Positions 1-11,751 of a DNA stretch of 64,000 bases are shown here, in pieces. The notes beneath the pieces were generated by a model that was given only the letters and a program-made list of their open reading frames with translations, was not told the DNA's origin and made no database searches. The position numbers were made by a program, and so were the translations under genes. Position 1 is the stretch's first letter; each line of letters opens with the position of its first letter. Source of the stretch: Hemibagrus wyckioides (Eukaryota; Chordata; Actinopteri; Siluriformes; Bagridae); assembly GCF_019097595.1 (NCBI RefSeq), contig NC_080710.1, forward strand, positions 26,843,280 to 26,907,279. The letters are read 5' to 3'.

Positions 1-1006
1 GCACAGTAGCATTTCTGCTCTCTGAGGTGGGAGCACACACACACACACATGCTAACTGTGGCTGTATTTCTTAAAGACTAAAAGCAGAGGAACAGAATGA
101 AGGTGTCGGGGGGATTGGAGGGGGAAACTCTGTCCCCAGGCAGCTGCTGCGGTGGGACCAGAGAGCAACACGACTCAGCCAACCAAGCTGCACTAATTGA
201 GACGTAATAGCTTCCTAAATTAGCCTGGCATTAATGTTTACCCATTGGAGGTTTGGTTTCTGTCTCATTGATCAACGGAGTCGCTGGGGTATGTGAAAAG
301 AATAAATATGCACATGGTAGTTTTTAAATACTGAATGCTGCTGGTTTATTCTTTAATAATCAGGAAGTGCTGATCTGGCACCGGCTCTGCTTTATACATG
401 TGTATACAAATATTTATACAAATTTTTCAAGCGCAAAGACTGATCCAATTATCGTTCTCCTTGTTTTACCATCGGTGATTAACATGACGTTTCGATTCTT
501 AGCCTCTTCCTGTTTTTATAGTTTTTTAAAAATCCATTTTTATGAAACAGACAGTCGACAAACATTGCACTACATGTCCATGTCCTACTGGGTCTGGTCG
601 TATATGAGCCAAATAGGATTTTAATTTTAACAAAGTTTCTGATTGTTTTCTGAAGGAAAAACAAAGCCCTATAACATAACGCTAGTTTTAGCGTCACCAT
701 CTTTCTCATCTCCCGTTTCAGACCCTTGTCATTTCGATCCAGCGTCTTAGGTTCAGAGAGTGCCATTATTTTGAGGCGTTGGAGTGGAATCAGAAATCAA
801 ACACGGAAAGCAACCTTTAATTTGCAAGAGATTAAATGCAAATGGCAGCCTGCGCCGAACTCGGTGGAGGTTTTAGCTAGATAGAACGCTGTGCTACTTA
901 GATTTTATTCTGCATTAGGATGAGGTTAAGCCACCTCGTCAACCTCTCATGAGTAATTAGCTGTACTTGCTTGGGCGCTTGTCAGAGTGTTCTGAGACAG
1001 AGGGTG

Positions 1007-1026
1007 AAAAAAAAAAAAAAAAAAAA
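1007..1026. repeat. Poly-A run (20 nt)
   Basis: A run of 20 A lies in the intron. No clear retroposed sequence precedes it. Just downstream at 1070-1085 is a lone tRNA B-box-like motif, which may be an old SINE remnant. Confidence 0.8.
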
Positions 1027-1918
1027 TCAAAGATCCGGGTAACTAAATGCGAGTCGGTTCGCTCGAGGTCCGGGTTCGAATTCTGGAAGTGAAACTCGAA
1101 GCTGATCTGATTATCAGCCTCACTGCTGTATTTTAATTGTGTTGTCTGGTCGGTTCAGATGCATCGTGGGATGTCATAGCTGGTACGGCATAGCCGAGTA
1201 GGTGCAGTTTGTTGTTTGTTTGTTTTTTCACTTTCATATTGGTATATAATTGAATTTCTTTAATATTATTTTTTTTTTTTCCAGAAGCCAAAAATGGAAT
1301 TTGTGCCTGCTTTGTTGGGTCCATGTTCAGCAATGAGTTTCTTTGTTATCTCACACTCTGCAGTGGTGCTTAATGACTCACACAAATGTTTCTATCTTCA
1401 AAATAAATGGTGATATTAAACCCATTCCTGCTCTGTGAGACACACTGGGTGTTTTTATTCTGATTGAAAATATCTGATAAGTCGATTTTAGTGGTCAAGA
1501 CTGTTCACGTTCAGTCAGCTTGTTATTCCTATTGTATCACAGACAAGCTTTTTCTATAAGAATTGGCCGAAGCCCCTGACACTAGAGTCTTTTCATCTAT
1601 AAAAGTTAAAAACATTTCCTTATGGACAGATATTCATTATAAGACTTGGATTGTGTGAAGCATCGTACCATCATGCAAGTGCCTGTGTATATGTTATTAC
1701 GCTGTAAGAAGTAACGCAGGATTTAACTGTGCAACTTAGATGAAAATAGTCCACACTGGGGTGGTGTAATGCGGCACAACATGAGGCGGAGTGTATTGTT
1801 CTCAAAGAGCTGCACTGTGTTATTCCACTATAGTGTTTTGTTAGCAGTTGCAATGTTTACGTTATTGAGGAAGTTTTTCGATAGATTTAGTGTTGAGAGA
1901 TATGAGAGGCAGGTTTAC

Positions 1919-2124
1919 GTTACATTTTACATTTCTGGCATTTGGTAGACATCCTTATCCAGAGTGACTTAGAATTTATCTCATTTTTTTCTACAACTGA
2001 GCAACTAAGGGTTAAGGGCCTTGCTCAGGGGCCCAGCAGTGGCAGCTTGGTGGACCTGGAACTTGAACTTGCAACCTTCTGATCAGTAACCCAACACCTT
2101 AACCACTGTGCTACCACATCCCTG
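1919..2124 (-). mobile_element. tRNA-derived SINE, family A
   Basis: Read on the minus strand it starts with a tRNA-like head: an A-box-like GTAGC..AGTGGTTAAGG, then a B-box-like TTCAAGTTCCAGG. The body GGCCCCTGAGCAAGGCCCTTAACCC follows, and it ends in a tail of the GGATAAGGxxGTCTxCCAAATG type. This tail resembles the 3' end of fish L2-clade LINEs, which is how such SINEs are thought to be mobilised. The same family recurs at 9690, 28332, 30956, 39942 and 56604. Confidence 0.85.
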
Positions 2125-2167
2125 CAAGTTAGTTATGGTTATTGCAGTGATAGTCATTCCATCACTG

Positions 2168-2211
2168 TCAATCTCTCTCACTCACTCACTCACACACACA
2201 CACACACACCC
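2168..2211. repeat. CACT / CA microsatellite
   Basis: A short (CTCA)n tract merges into (CA)n directly before a copy of dispersed repeat C. Confidence 0.8.
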
Positions 2212-2223
2212 ACACCCCACAGC

Positions 2224-2455
2224 TCAGTTCAGATTTTTTGTTTAGTGCTTTAAACAAAGGATATTGTCACAAAGCATCTTTACAGAAATATATAAATTCA
2301 GGATATGAGTTTTTTAAATTTTATAAATTTATCCCTAATAAGCGAACCAGAGGCGACTTTGGTGAAGAGAATCTCCCTGAGACGATATGAGGAAGAAACC
2401 AGACTCAAATGGGAACCCGTTCTCATCTGGGGCACACCGGAGAGTGTGATTGTAA
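2224..2455 (+). repeat. Dispersed repeat C, + copy
   Basis: This shares long stretches with copies at 29783, 32085, 32735, 38091 and 43009. Shared hallmarks are a stretch on the theme of AAAGCAGCTTTACAGAAA, then AACTCCCTGAGACGATATG, GAGGAAGAAACC, and GACTCAAAxGGGAACCC followed by a short CACCGGA-like end. It has no coding capacity. It is probably a non-autonomous element whose family name I do not know. Confidence 0.75.
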
Positions 2456-2485
2456 ATCATTTCCTTTTTATAAATCTCTACACAA

Positions 2486-2490
<5 letters not shown>

Positions 2491-2522
<32 letters not shown>
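2491..2522. repeat. (CA)16 microsatellite
   Basis: An uninterrupted dinucleotide array just downstream of dispersed repeat C. Confidence 0.95.
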
Positions 2523-2523
<1 letters not shown>

Positions 2524-4343
2524 GCAAACAAAACACAGCTTGGCATTTTCCAGATAAACCAGAAAGCATCACTGTCTCTGTACTGACACTTGAGACTCCT
2601 TCCATAAATGTTAAATAAATATCTCCTTTCAAAAAAAAATCGCAGAATCAACAATTAGATGTTTTACTAAACAGTTTTAATGATCTGTTAACCAACAGCA
2701 GTGTTTTTTTTTTATTTATTATTAGTTTATCATATTTTAGATTATACAGAGCATCCACCATACAAATCTGTATATATGGTCTGTTACTATAGAAACAATA
2801 ACAGGGGCACATTAATATAAACACTAACATATTGCTCCTGTTTCAGTCAGAGGTATCCAAGGTGTGAGGACATGCAAAAATAATGAACAAAAATTCATCT
2901 TCGCCTCAGGATAAAGAGCTGATAACATGTTAGAACGAGTGCGTTAATATATACCTGCGATTTGTCTTGCTGAAAGCATTGTAGTCAAACCCGCAGTCAT
3001 GGAAAATTTAACAGCGCTTTGATTCCGACCAATTGGATCTGAGAATTCAGGAGTGTAGTGGTATAAATTTTAATAACGTGACCCTCTGGGTGTACCTCAC
3101 GGGTGTCATGTAACCTAGTGCAGATTTGCGCACCTTGTCAGTGAATTGTTAGATATCACATGCTAATCGGGTCAGTTCAGAGCACCACACACTCCTGGAC
3201 CTTATCACACATTGATATCTCTGAGCTGTAAGAAAAGCAACACACACTCACACAGAGGCAGTTATGTAATAAGAGTCACGTCGGTCAGCCTGTACATTAT
3301 GCATGGCAAGTGATGAATGGTTCTTTGCATCTGTTCTCCAGGGCCAAAGTTAATTTATTAACCATGGAGCTGTACAGCACCTGGAGAGGAGAGTGTGTGA
3401 GAGGTATATTGAGCTGTAGACACAAATGTATAGGGTTTTTTCTTTTCTTTTCTATTTTTTTGATAAAAGTCTCTAAGGAGAGCGGTTTCTTATCTGAAGT
3501 GACAGTGGTGCGATATTGCAGCTAGAGAACACTTTTAAATCGATTTGTTCTTTTATTGTGTGTGACAGAGAACACTGAAACTATCTTCTATGAATGAACG
3601 TGAGTAATGTTACTAACCCCCCCCCCTCCTTTTTGTTTGTTTGTTTGTTTTTATTTTTTACCCCTAATTTCCTGTCGCACCAACTCTTCAACCCCGACCC
3701 AGAAGTGCAGGCGTCGTTCTCCTGCTCATATTGACATACGATAATGCAACGCAAACATTGGGCTTCATTACTAATCACGCTGCATTATTTATGTTCCCGC
3801 ATTACTTATTCATTACTGTGGGTCTGTATGGAGCGATGGAACGCCTGTGCCAATACACTCTTGTGGAAAAGAAAAAAAAAATCCATATTAATCACGCCAT
3901 GCAAACGCGAAACTGTATTTCCGTGGGAATGAGCGGCTTCGCTTCGTTTGTCGGCTTTGACTACGGGCTGTTCGTCATTTCTTGCGTGGTTCTGATCCGT
4001 AACAAGCTCCGTATCCGTGTTCAGGGATTGAAGTACATGTAACCAATGCGTAAATCCTTTCAGAATTTATTCTGGAACACACCTTATTTTATTTATTTAA
4101 TAAATGTGTGTTTCTGATGAGTGTCAGCATTTTGGATAAGTTAGAAATCAGTGACTTGGATCTTGTGACCCACTGCGTAGGAGCAGCTACTACGGTGAGC
4201 GGGTTTAGCTCTTTAAAGTCTTAACGTCGTGACTCTGATGAGTAAAAGCTCTGAACCTGTAATTGCAGAGGTGTCAAGAAGGAATAAAACAAACATATTT
4301 CTGAAAGGAAATGAAAGTCAGCTTATAAGTCAGCTAATACATA

Positions 4344-4347
<4 letters not shown>

Positions 4348-4384
<37 letters not shown>
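4348..4384. repeat. (TA)n microsatellite
   Basis: About 18 TA units run directly into the left arm of the perfect inverted repeat at 4383-4422. Confidence 0.95.
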
Positions 4385-4386
<2 letters not shown>

Positions 4387-4422
4387 CATTTTATCGGATA
4401 GATATATCCGATAAAATGTCAT
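4383..4422. repeat. Perfect 18-bp inverted repeat with 4-nt loop
   Basis: The left arm ATGACATTTTATCGGATA (4383-4400) is the exact reverse complement of 4405-4422, with loop GATA between. It could form a stable hairpin or cruciform next to the TA array. There is no U-tract and no gene end nearby, so I do not call it a terminator. Confidence 0.9.
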
Positions 4423-4892
4423 CTAGCAATAGGGGAAAAAGATCCCAATCTAGAATCAATGGATGACATTTTTATGCGCCTGCACACACAAATAAATGGC
4501 ATTTAGAAAAGGTGAGCTGTAACTCAGCTCTAGATTTACCTGCACACATCGGCACGTGGGTCTTCCCTTGGAAAAAGCTCATAGGTCAGCCATAGTGGCC
4601 ACAGTTTTCCTAGTGCATCACGATGGAGTTGTGTGAAAATAGTTTTGCTGCAAGCTAGATGGATAATCAGACTCGCATCCTAATGAGACCTTTAGCTCGA
4701 AAGTGTACAGTGAGTGGAAAAAAACGCTTGATGAATTGAATGTGTACAATGTGGTTGAATTGAGTGAAAACAAAACAATTAGTTTTCTTACATCCAACAT
4801 GATTTAAGCATGCATTTTCAAAGCTCTGAATAAAATCAAGCATTGAGTCTGAGTTGAGAATCTAACATGATGCTGGTGGGTAGTTTGCTATT

Positions 4893-5235
4893 TTATGCTC
4901 CAAACTTATTCGTATTGGATATCTACAAAGTTTTTGTAGCATTTGTATTGCGATATGAATTTTCCCCTAAGAAATAATGTAAATGCAGATAATCCGTTCC
5001 AGCCACCCAAAAATATTACCAATAAGAAGCGTTTGTAAACTGTATGGCTGCTTACAAAGAACTAACCCAAGCCAAGCATCTCCATGTCAAGGCTCCCCAC
5101 AGGAAGTCGTGCCACCAAGCTTGGGCTAAAAATAGAACAGACCACCTACGCCACCAATCTGTCAACAAAATAATGCACGAATTATCACATAGCTTTTGAA
5201 TGCATGCCAATGGCAACATTGGAATCGTGGGTTGA
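4893..5235 (-). repeat. MITE-like repeat D, copy 1
   Basis: This is similar, in opposite orientation, to 47376-47826. Shared blocks are the CGTATGGCTGCTTACAAA-like segment, GGTCAAGGCTC, GAAGTCGTxCxACCAAGCTTGGGC, AACAGACCACC and CCACCAATCTGTCAACAAAA. Neither copy has coding capacity. It is a non-autonomous DNA element or ancient repeat; superfamily not determined. Confidence 0.7.
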
Positions 5236-6143
5236 CTCACAAAATTAACCCACAGTGTTTGTTGTGCTACGTGTATTTCTCATTATAACATGCAGTTTAT
5301 AAACAATAAAGTTACAGTTTAGAAACTGAGACAAATGCGACATCGCATCCCAACTCAATACTGCAGTCTGGTTCTGTGGTTTCTGATACCAGCCCATCTC
5401 TTTCTGTTCTTTGGTGCATGATGGTAAAAGTTTTTTGTAACACTGAGGACTTTTCAGTATACAGCATTGTTTCCTATTTCTCACTCTAGTCAGTCTTCGA
5501 TGGTGGAATGAAAACATAAGCATGTGACAAAGATTTAGATCAGGAGATCTTTGATTCAGCTAATTACCAAGACCTAAACAGTCTAAAAGAAGAAAGAACT
5601 CCATTGTTGAAAGGGCAGAATTGCTCCAGGACTTGAGTTTGACATCCCGGAGTCAGATGAATAGACAGAGGAAATGGCACACGAGGGTGCGGATATTGAT
5701 GCTGAGCAGTGCTGTAGCTCGAACAGCGGTAGCTCGGACCAGGAAGATAGGTGATGAAAGGAACGTAAAAAGAAGGAGAGGGATAGGTGCTCTGAAAATG
5801 AGCAATAGCCACAGGAAGGGGAGGAAGAGAGGCCGAGGGAGAGGAGGTGATGAGTAATAGAGGGATGAGAGATAGAGATGAAGGGAGGGAATGAGGGATT
5901 GGCACGGAGGGAATGGCACAGAGGCGTCAAGCTGTGAAACTGAGCTCTGCCAAGGACTGTTAGCCGTGCTGATGTCATCGCTGATGTCAGGTGAACAATG
6001 TCAGACGCTAGCTCCTGAGCCGATTGGCCAGAGAAGGAGACGCTTGTCACAGACAGACCTGGACGGAAAGTAGAGGGCGTTAGAATGAGTCGCTTTTTCC
6101 GACGATTATTTGAGGTCGTCGCTGATGTCCGTGATACGTGCCA

Positions 6144-6173
6144 TCTTTGGCTGTGTGTGTGTGTGTGTGTGTT
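6144..6173. repeat. (GT)n microsatellite
   Basis: A GT array of about 12 units in the upstream intron, with one T interruption at its end. Confidence 0.9.
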
Positions 6174-7214
6174 TGTGAGATAGTAGTAAGCCTCGAAGAT
6201 GCTACGCTGTTAGCAGTGTCACACAGCTTCATGTCTCTGTTTCATCTCTCTTGATGTGCTCGTTTCCTGCAGTGGCAGCTGACTGATAGCAATCAGCTTA
6301 TCCATCAATCCACTGCCTCGAAAAAAACAGTCAGCCATGTTTCTCTACGTGAAAATGGCAGCCACATAACACGCCAGTCATGGCACAACACCAAACCGAA
6401 AGCATGTCATGAATATTCACGCTTAGGAAGCAATTAAAAAGTTTGATCTAATCGAGCGCTTTTGCATTTTGATGCATCACTTGTGTGAGGATGGGAATAA
6501 TTAATGGAAGGTGTTGGAGGGGGTGCAGGAGGGGGAGAGCTGATTGATCTGTGTGGATGAAGATTGAGATTTATTCATATCTCTGTCTTCCCCGACTGAG
6601 TTCTTTGACCCCAGAGTTCCTCCTTCATTACCATATAAAGCAGATTTTTCTCGATTCTGAAGGAACGCAAGTCAGGCTTAGAGAGGGAATGACAGAGATG
6701 AAAAGCAGGGATGGATGCATGAAAGAAAAGAGCATTATATACGGTCACCTTTCCTCCCGTCATCGGGCACCTCGGGCTGCAAAGCAAATCATATTCATAA
6801 CAATCGTAATTGTGGCCTTGATAGCTTTGCTCTGTTTAATGCAGCACACCAGCTGAGCGTGTTTGCAGAATTTCCTGTTTCTTGTCAGTCAAAGAAAGCC
6901 GTCTTGCTCTTAGAATTACTAATTCTTAATCTAAAGTGGAACTACATCAGCTCTATGTGAGCGCCGTTAATTGGATCGCATTGCTTTTGTGGTTGTTCTA
7001 GACGTATTGATCAGTTCATTATGCTTTATGTATAGATCTGTGCGTGGATCCCCAGGGTAGACCGTGAGTCTGGAGGAGTCCGTGCAAAATGAGCAAACTG
7101 ATGCTTGTAGTGAAACGTACCCTCGTTTAGAGACACTGCTTTGAAAAATAAAACAACTCTGTATTAAATAACAGATGAGTCACAAATTATTCTGTCTCCT
7201 TTATTTCCTTACAG

Positions 7215-7375
7215 CGGGTGCTGAGAATAAAATTGGCTGGGCGTTTGGCTTGGGCCTGGAAAGACTCGCTATGGTGCTGTTTGGCATACCGGATATCCGA
7301 CTCTTCTGGAGCAAAGACGAGCGCTTCCTGAAACAGTTTCATCTGGCCAACATCAATGACTCTGTGACCTTTCAG
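7215..7375 (+). CDS. FARS2: FARS2 exon: mitochondrial phenylalanyl-tRNA synthetase, class II motif 3
   Basis: This internal exon encodes part of mitochondrial phenylalanine-tRNA ligase, which charges mt-tRNA(Phe) with Phe using ATP in the mitochondrial matrix. The exon is 161 nt: two bases finishing a split Ala codon, then 53 codons ending in Gln at 7373-7375. The peptide includes [14 protein letters not shown], the class II aminoacyl-tRNA synthetase motif 3, whose Arg in GLGLER contacts [11 protein letters not shown] and DERFLKQF follow, and the match to vertebrate FARS2 remembered from the family is close. It is preceded by a pyrimidine tract and CAG-like acceptor (AG at 7213-7214) and followed by the donor GTACGA at 7376. 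The frame has no lesion. The reading frame also stays open a little way into both introns, so an ORF caller would make it look like a separate 91-residue gene; it is not. The next exon in the same gene is at 23712. Confidence 0.96.
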
Positions 7376-7571
7376 GTACGAGTGTATAAACGTGTGTGTG
7401 GGGTGCTAAACCAACGTCACATTCGGGTTGTATTCCTGCCTCATGCTTAGATTTGTCACTCTGGATCTACTGCAACCCTGACCATTGAATGAATGAAAAT
7501 TACACCTACAAGAGAAGCTTTTTGACTTTAGTGGCTCGCAAGGTTGCTAACAAGCTAGCAAATTTTAGCCT

Positions 7572-7790
7572 AAGTAGAAGAAGAAGCCTTTATTTGTCAC
7601 ATATACATTACTGCACAGTCAAAATATTTCTTCGCACATCTCAACTCCGGAGGTTGGGTTCAAAGCGCAGGGTCAGTCATGATACAGCCCCCCTGGACCA
7701 AAGAGGGTTAAGGGCCTTGCTTAAGGCCCCAACGGTGACAGTTTGGCAGTGCTGGGGCTTGAACCCTGACCTTCCCATTACAACCCAGAA
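7572..7790 (-). mobile_element. tRNA-derived SINE, family B
   Basis: Read on the minus strand, the head contains GGGTTCAAGCCCCAGCACTG-like B-box sequence and the GGGCCTTAAGCAAGGCCCTTAACCC body. The tail runs through TGTGACAAATAAAGGCTT into (TTC)n. Other copies are at 7866 (opposite orientation), 14239, 23147, 41585 and 45900. The element sits only 197 bp after the FARS2 motif 3 exon. Confidence 0.85.
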
Positions 7791-7865
7791 CAGAAGAAGT
7801 AATACATCATGTAAGAAATCAAGCTCTAATAAGCATCACAAGTAACAAACATTGGCCCAATATGG

Positions 7866-8062
7866 CACATATGGGGCATTTAAGGTAAAGGTTCTAGGTT
7901 GTTGTTGGGTCCTTAAACAAGTCCACTTACCCAGTGTGCTCCAAGGGGACTGTATCATATCAGACCCTGCACTCTGACCCCAACTTCCTAAAATAGGTGA
8001 TGCAAAGGAAAGTATTTTACTGTAGTGTAATGTGTATGTAACAAAAAGTCTTCTTCTTTTTC
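7866..8062 (+). mobile_element. tRNA-derived SINE, family B, degraded head
   Basis: The recognisable parts are AAGGTTCTAGGTTGTTG, then TGTATCATATCAGACCCTGC and CACTCTGACCCCAACTTCC. The tail is TACTGTAGTGTAATGTGTATG with a TTCTTCTTTT end. The head is decayed. It lies 75 bp from the opposite-strand copy at 7572-7790, making an inverted pair. Confidence 0.75.
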
Positions 8063-8926
8063 TTTGTCTGCTTCACATTGCATGGGAGCAACCCTGAGAG
8101 TAGCATTTAACAAGCCGTCTAATTTAGACATTCAATTTATGTTAGTTTCTTACCTTGGTAGTTAATATTATGCTATTTTTTCTTAGACCCCAAGCTAATA
8201 TTCAGCTAGTTTTCAGATTCCACAAAAACAGGTAACTGTGGTTGCTAGCAAGATTATATCATATACTGCAAACTAAGCCTTAGCCGGATGCAGTTTTTAA
8301 ACCGTTTTGCTGATAAACTATCTATTTGTTGGGTAACGATTATGCTCTTTAAACTAATAGCCATGTTTGTTAACAAGTGTTGGCCCTGACACTCCAGACT
8401 GATGAGAGTAGGCAGAGTGAACTAGGTACGAAGGGCACGTTTCTGTTTCCACCCTAGTGCAGATCATTTTAAATACTATGAAAATGTTATAAATGTGAAA
8501 AGGTGAGGCGTTTGTCTGAATTAAATAAAATGTAACATTTAAAAATAATAATAAATTACATGACTATCGGGAATTGCTGAGTCAGGGAATACTTTGTATT
8601 GATCCGCCGTGCGTGCAGCGAGGAAAAGCCGAAACTGTTCGACACGATGTTCAGTCTCATTTGACCACCGAGAAACGAGGAAATGGATCAGTTAGAAGCT
8701 GTGGTATAATTTCCAGCTTTTCCCTGCAGACCGGAGCTTTGTAAAACTCCCTCAAGCTGCCAGCACAATGAGCTGTTTACCGTTACACAAATCTCCATCA
8801 ATTGTCTGGCAGATCACAGAATGAGTTTGTATAGCGTAATGCGTGTATTATCGAGAAACCTCAGGCTGTTGTTTACATCACTTCCTCAAACGGACGGTAG
8901 ATTAAGTTAATTTATATATGTATGTA

Positions 8927-9460
<534 letters not shown>

Positions 9461-9483
9461 TATATGCGTGCGTGTGTGTGTGT

Positions 9484-9570
<87 letters not shown>

Positions 9571-9586
9571 GTGTGTGTGTGTGTGT
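9461..9586. repeat. (GT)n-(TA)n-(GT)n compound microsatellite
   Basis: About 80 bp of TA (9488-9568) is flanked by GT runs. It starts directly at the right end of the Tc1 family 2 copy. Confidence 0.95.
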
Positions 9587-9689
9587 TAAACGTAGTGCCA
9601 AAGTCCAGCTGAAAAGCAAGTTTTATTATTTAAAAAGATTTAACAGTCATGAATTGAATAAACATAATTCAGTGTAGCTGTATGTCAGT

Positions 9690-9880
9690 GATGTGATGTG
9701 ATAGCTTAGTGGTAAAGGTGCTTGACTAATCAGAAGGTTGTGAGTGTGAATCCCAGGTCCACCAAGCTGACACTGCTGGGCCCCTGAGCAAGGCCCTAAA
9801 CCCTCTATTGCTCAGCTGTATAAAAAACAAGATGAACTGTAAGTCATTCAATTGTAAGTCAAATTTTCCATACCCAAAAA
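9690..9880 (+). mobile_element. tRNA-derived SINE, family A
   Basis: It has the A-box-like ATAGCTTAGTGGTAAAGG, then AGAAGGTTGTGAGTGTGAAT with the B-box region, CCACCAAGCTGACACTGCTG and GCCCCTGAGCAAGGCCC. It ends at GCTCAGCTGTATAAA and a weak tail. Confidence 0.85.
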
Positions 9881-11011
9881 ATATATGGATGTTAATACAA
9901 CTCTTTTAATCAGTCAGTCAATCAGTCCTTGGTTCTGAGCCAGCATTACTTGCACTTCATCACAGATCATGAACCTGAAGCCCATCTGTCTGATGCTTAT
10001 ATTAATAAATATGGCTAATAAAATAGACCACTAAAAGCAGTTCAATCATTTTTTAATGTTAACTAATGCGGTAAATAATGTTCGTTTAAAGAGCATTAAT
10101 GTAAAGCATTACCAAATGCGCTGATGCAGTTATCTTCACAGTTTCTATACATAATATGATTTATAACTTAATACAGAGGGGGGAAAAACAACAACAACAA
10201 AAACCCTGCTTGCATTTCTGAGCTCATTAAACATTGGAAGGCAAATCTGTACTTTTTATACGGTTTTAATCTTAATCATATTTTGCTGTCCACCATAAAG
10301 ACAGTTATATTACAGCACACAGCTGTTAGATGCACTGCAGCAGAGATTTCATCTATCTCTCGTCTCGTCTCGACTCGGAGAGCTTATTCTTGTCTGATAA
10401 AAGCCTGCAGAGATTGCCCGGTCCTTGGTATTCCCCCCTCACACTACTACATTTGGAATTTCCCTCATCTTCAATGGTTTTTTTCTTTTCCTTTCGCAAT
10501 TATTTCAGAGGTCAACCGAGTAACTCAGACACACATTAGCCTGTGGGGTCAGGAATGCGAAGCTGAGAATTCAGCTTTAGCCATCTGTAATTCAGGCCAG
10601 ATTCCTACTGTGGTGTGTGTTCGCTTTCTCTGGCCTGGATGCTGTAATGAAAATGTGCTTATTGCAACAGTTGTAGTAATTAATTGGATTAATGTAAGTG
10701 TAATGGATTTGCTATAATTAACACACACAGGCCATTTTCTAGAATTTATTGCTCTGCTTGCTAAAAGCTGAGCAAAACAGATTGTGAGATATCTCTGTTT
10801 TCATGATCTTCACATTTTTAACTTAACTACAAGCAAAATATCAGTATAGAAATATTTTGTTAATAATATAAACTAGGTGTTGCAGGTTTTCTGTAAAGAT
10901 GGTACCACCTATGGTAAATTAGGACACAGTTAACAAATGCGACTATGAATAACAGAAGGTATAAAAAGTACGGATAGTTTTCTTGAGCATCTTCATTATT
11001 GTTAACTCTTT

Positions 11012-11751
11012 GTTAACTCCAGTGGCGGGCCGTGCGTTTCACACCTAGGTCTTCACCGGTGTCCTTCCTGAATTAATCCACCTCTATACCATCATTATGA
11101 CGCCACGACAATAGATACTAATCAACCATTAAATAGCAAAGTATAAAAGAAATTAGGCTACAGTATTTCACAACCTCACAAGGAATAGTCAATTTTATTA
11201 CAGTCTGCCTCGAAAATGCATTTGTAAGGATGTCTGCAACCAAATCGATTTCTTCTCCTCTGTCAGCCACTGTGAGTTAAAATATATATATTTTATTTAG
11301 TTTGTGCGGTTTGCTGTCTCTGACTACTCCAATTATCCAATCAAAGGACGGGTAATTGTATGCCTGCTAGATGGCCCCAGTGATGCCAACTCGAAATCTG
11401 ATTGGTTAAGGTAACAGTTTCATCGCCACTTATTTTAAGCTCCGGGCGCCTGCACTATTGATTCTGAAGGCCTTAAGGCAGATTTCTTTCACCCTGGCAA
11501 CACATGATGTCAGTCACTGGCTGAAATATGATTGGATAAATACTCTTATCATAAATATACACTACTGGAAGCAGCACAACCAAGAGAAAAGCTATGAAAT
11601 GTAGAGACTAGACTGTTGGGAATAATTTAATGCATATTCATGGAAAAAATATATTAGGTATATTAAAATTCAAGTCAGTGATTCAGATCACTGCTGTTTA
11701 GGCCAGCAGAGAAGGCCTTGCTGGCCCTGATGGTCCGCCACTGGTTAACTC
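11012..11751. mobile_element. hAT-type MITE with 8-bp target-site duplication
   Basis: The element proper is 11020-11743 (724 bp). The left end CAGTGGCGGGCC and right end GGTCCGCCACTG are inverted repeats with one mismatch. They are flanked by a perfect direct duplication GTTAACTC (11012-11019 and 11744-11751). An 8-bp duplication and CAGxG-type ends are the hAT signature. There is no transposase, so it is non-autonomous. Another GTTAACTC occurs by chance or selection at 11001-11008. The intact footprint suggests a fairly recent insertion. Confidence 0.92.

Larger units (their letters stand above)
1..7214 (+). other. FARS2: FARS2 intron, 3' part (upstream end outside window)
   Basis: This is the intron upstream of the motif 3 exon; it ends in a pyrimidine-rich tract and AG at 7213-7214. 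The codon at the junction is split after its first base (phase 1). I saw no earlier FARS2 exon here. Contents I can name are a poly-A run of 20 (1007-1026), a SINE (1919-2124), a dispersed repeat plus CA array (2224-2522), a TA array with hairpin (4348-4422), a MITE-like repeat (4893-5235), a purine-rich stretch (about 5740-5890) and a GT array (about 6144-6173). I recognise nothing in 1-1000, 1030-1918, 2523-4347, 4423-4892, 5236-5740 or 6174-7214. The segments 180-275 and 6400-6490 have the uneven, motif-rich look of conserved non-coding DNA, which is only an impression. Confidence 0.75.

Noticed and set aside
1040..1100. Possible tRNA gene (GGGTTCGAATTCT B-box)
   Set aside because: No cloverleaf; the acceptor and D arms are missing. 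Probably a SINE remnant.
4383..4422. Rho-independent terminator
   Set aside because: The hairpin lacks a U-tract and lies in a vertebrate intron.
5583..6050. 155-codon minus-strand open frame
   Set aside because: It lies over a purine-rich stretch and gives low-complexity Ser/Pro/Leu-rich protein; no family features or splice context.
10283..10717. 144-codon open frame
   Set aside because: No domain or codon pattern; better explained as unique intron sequence.
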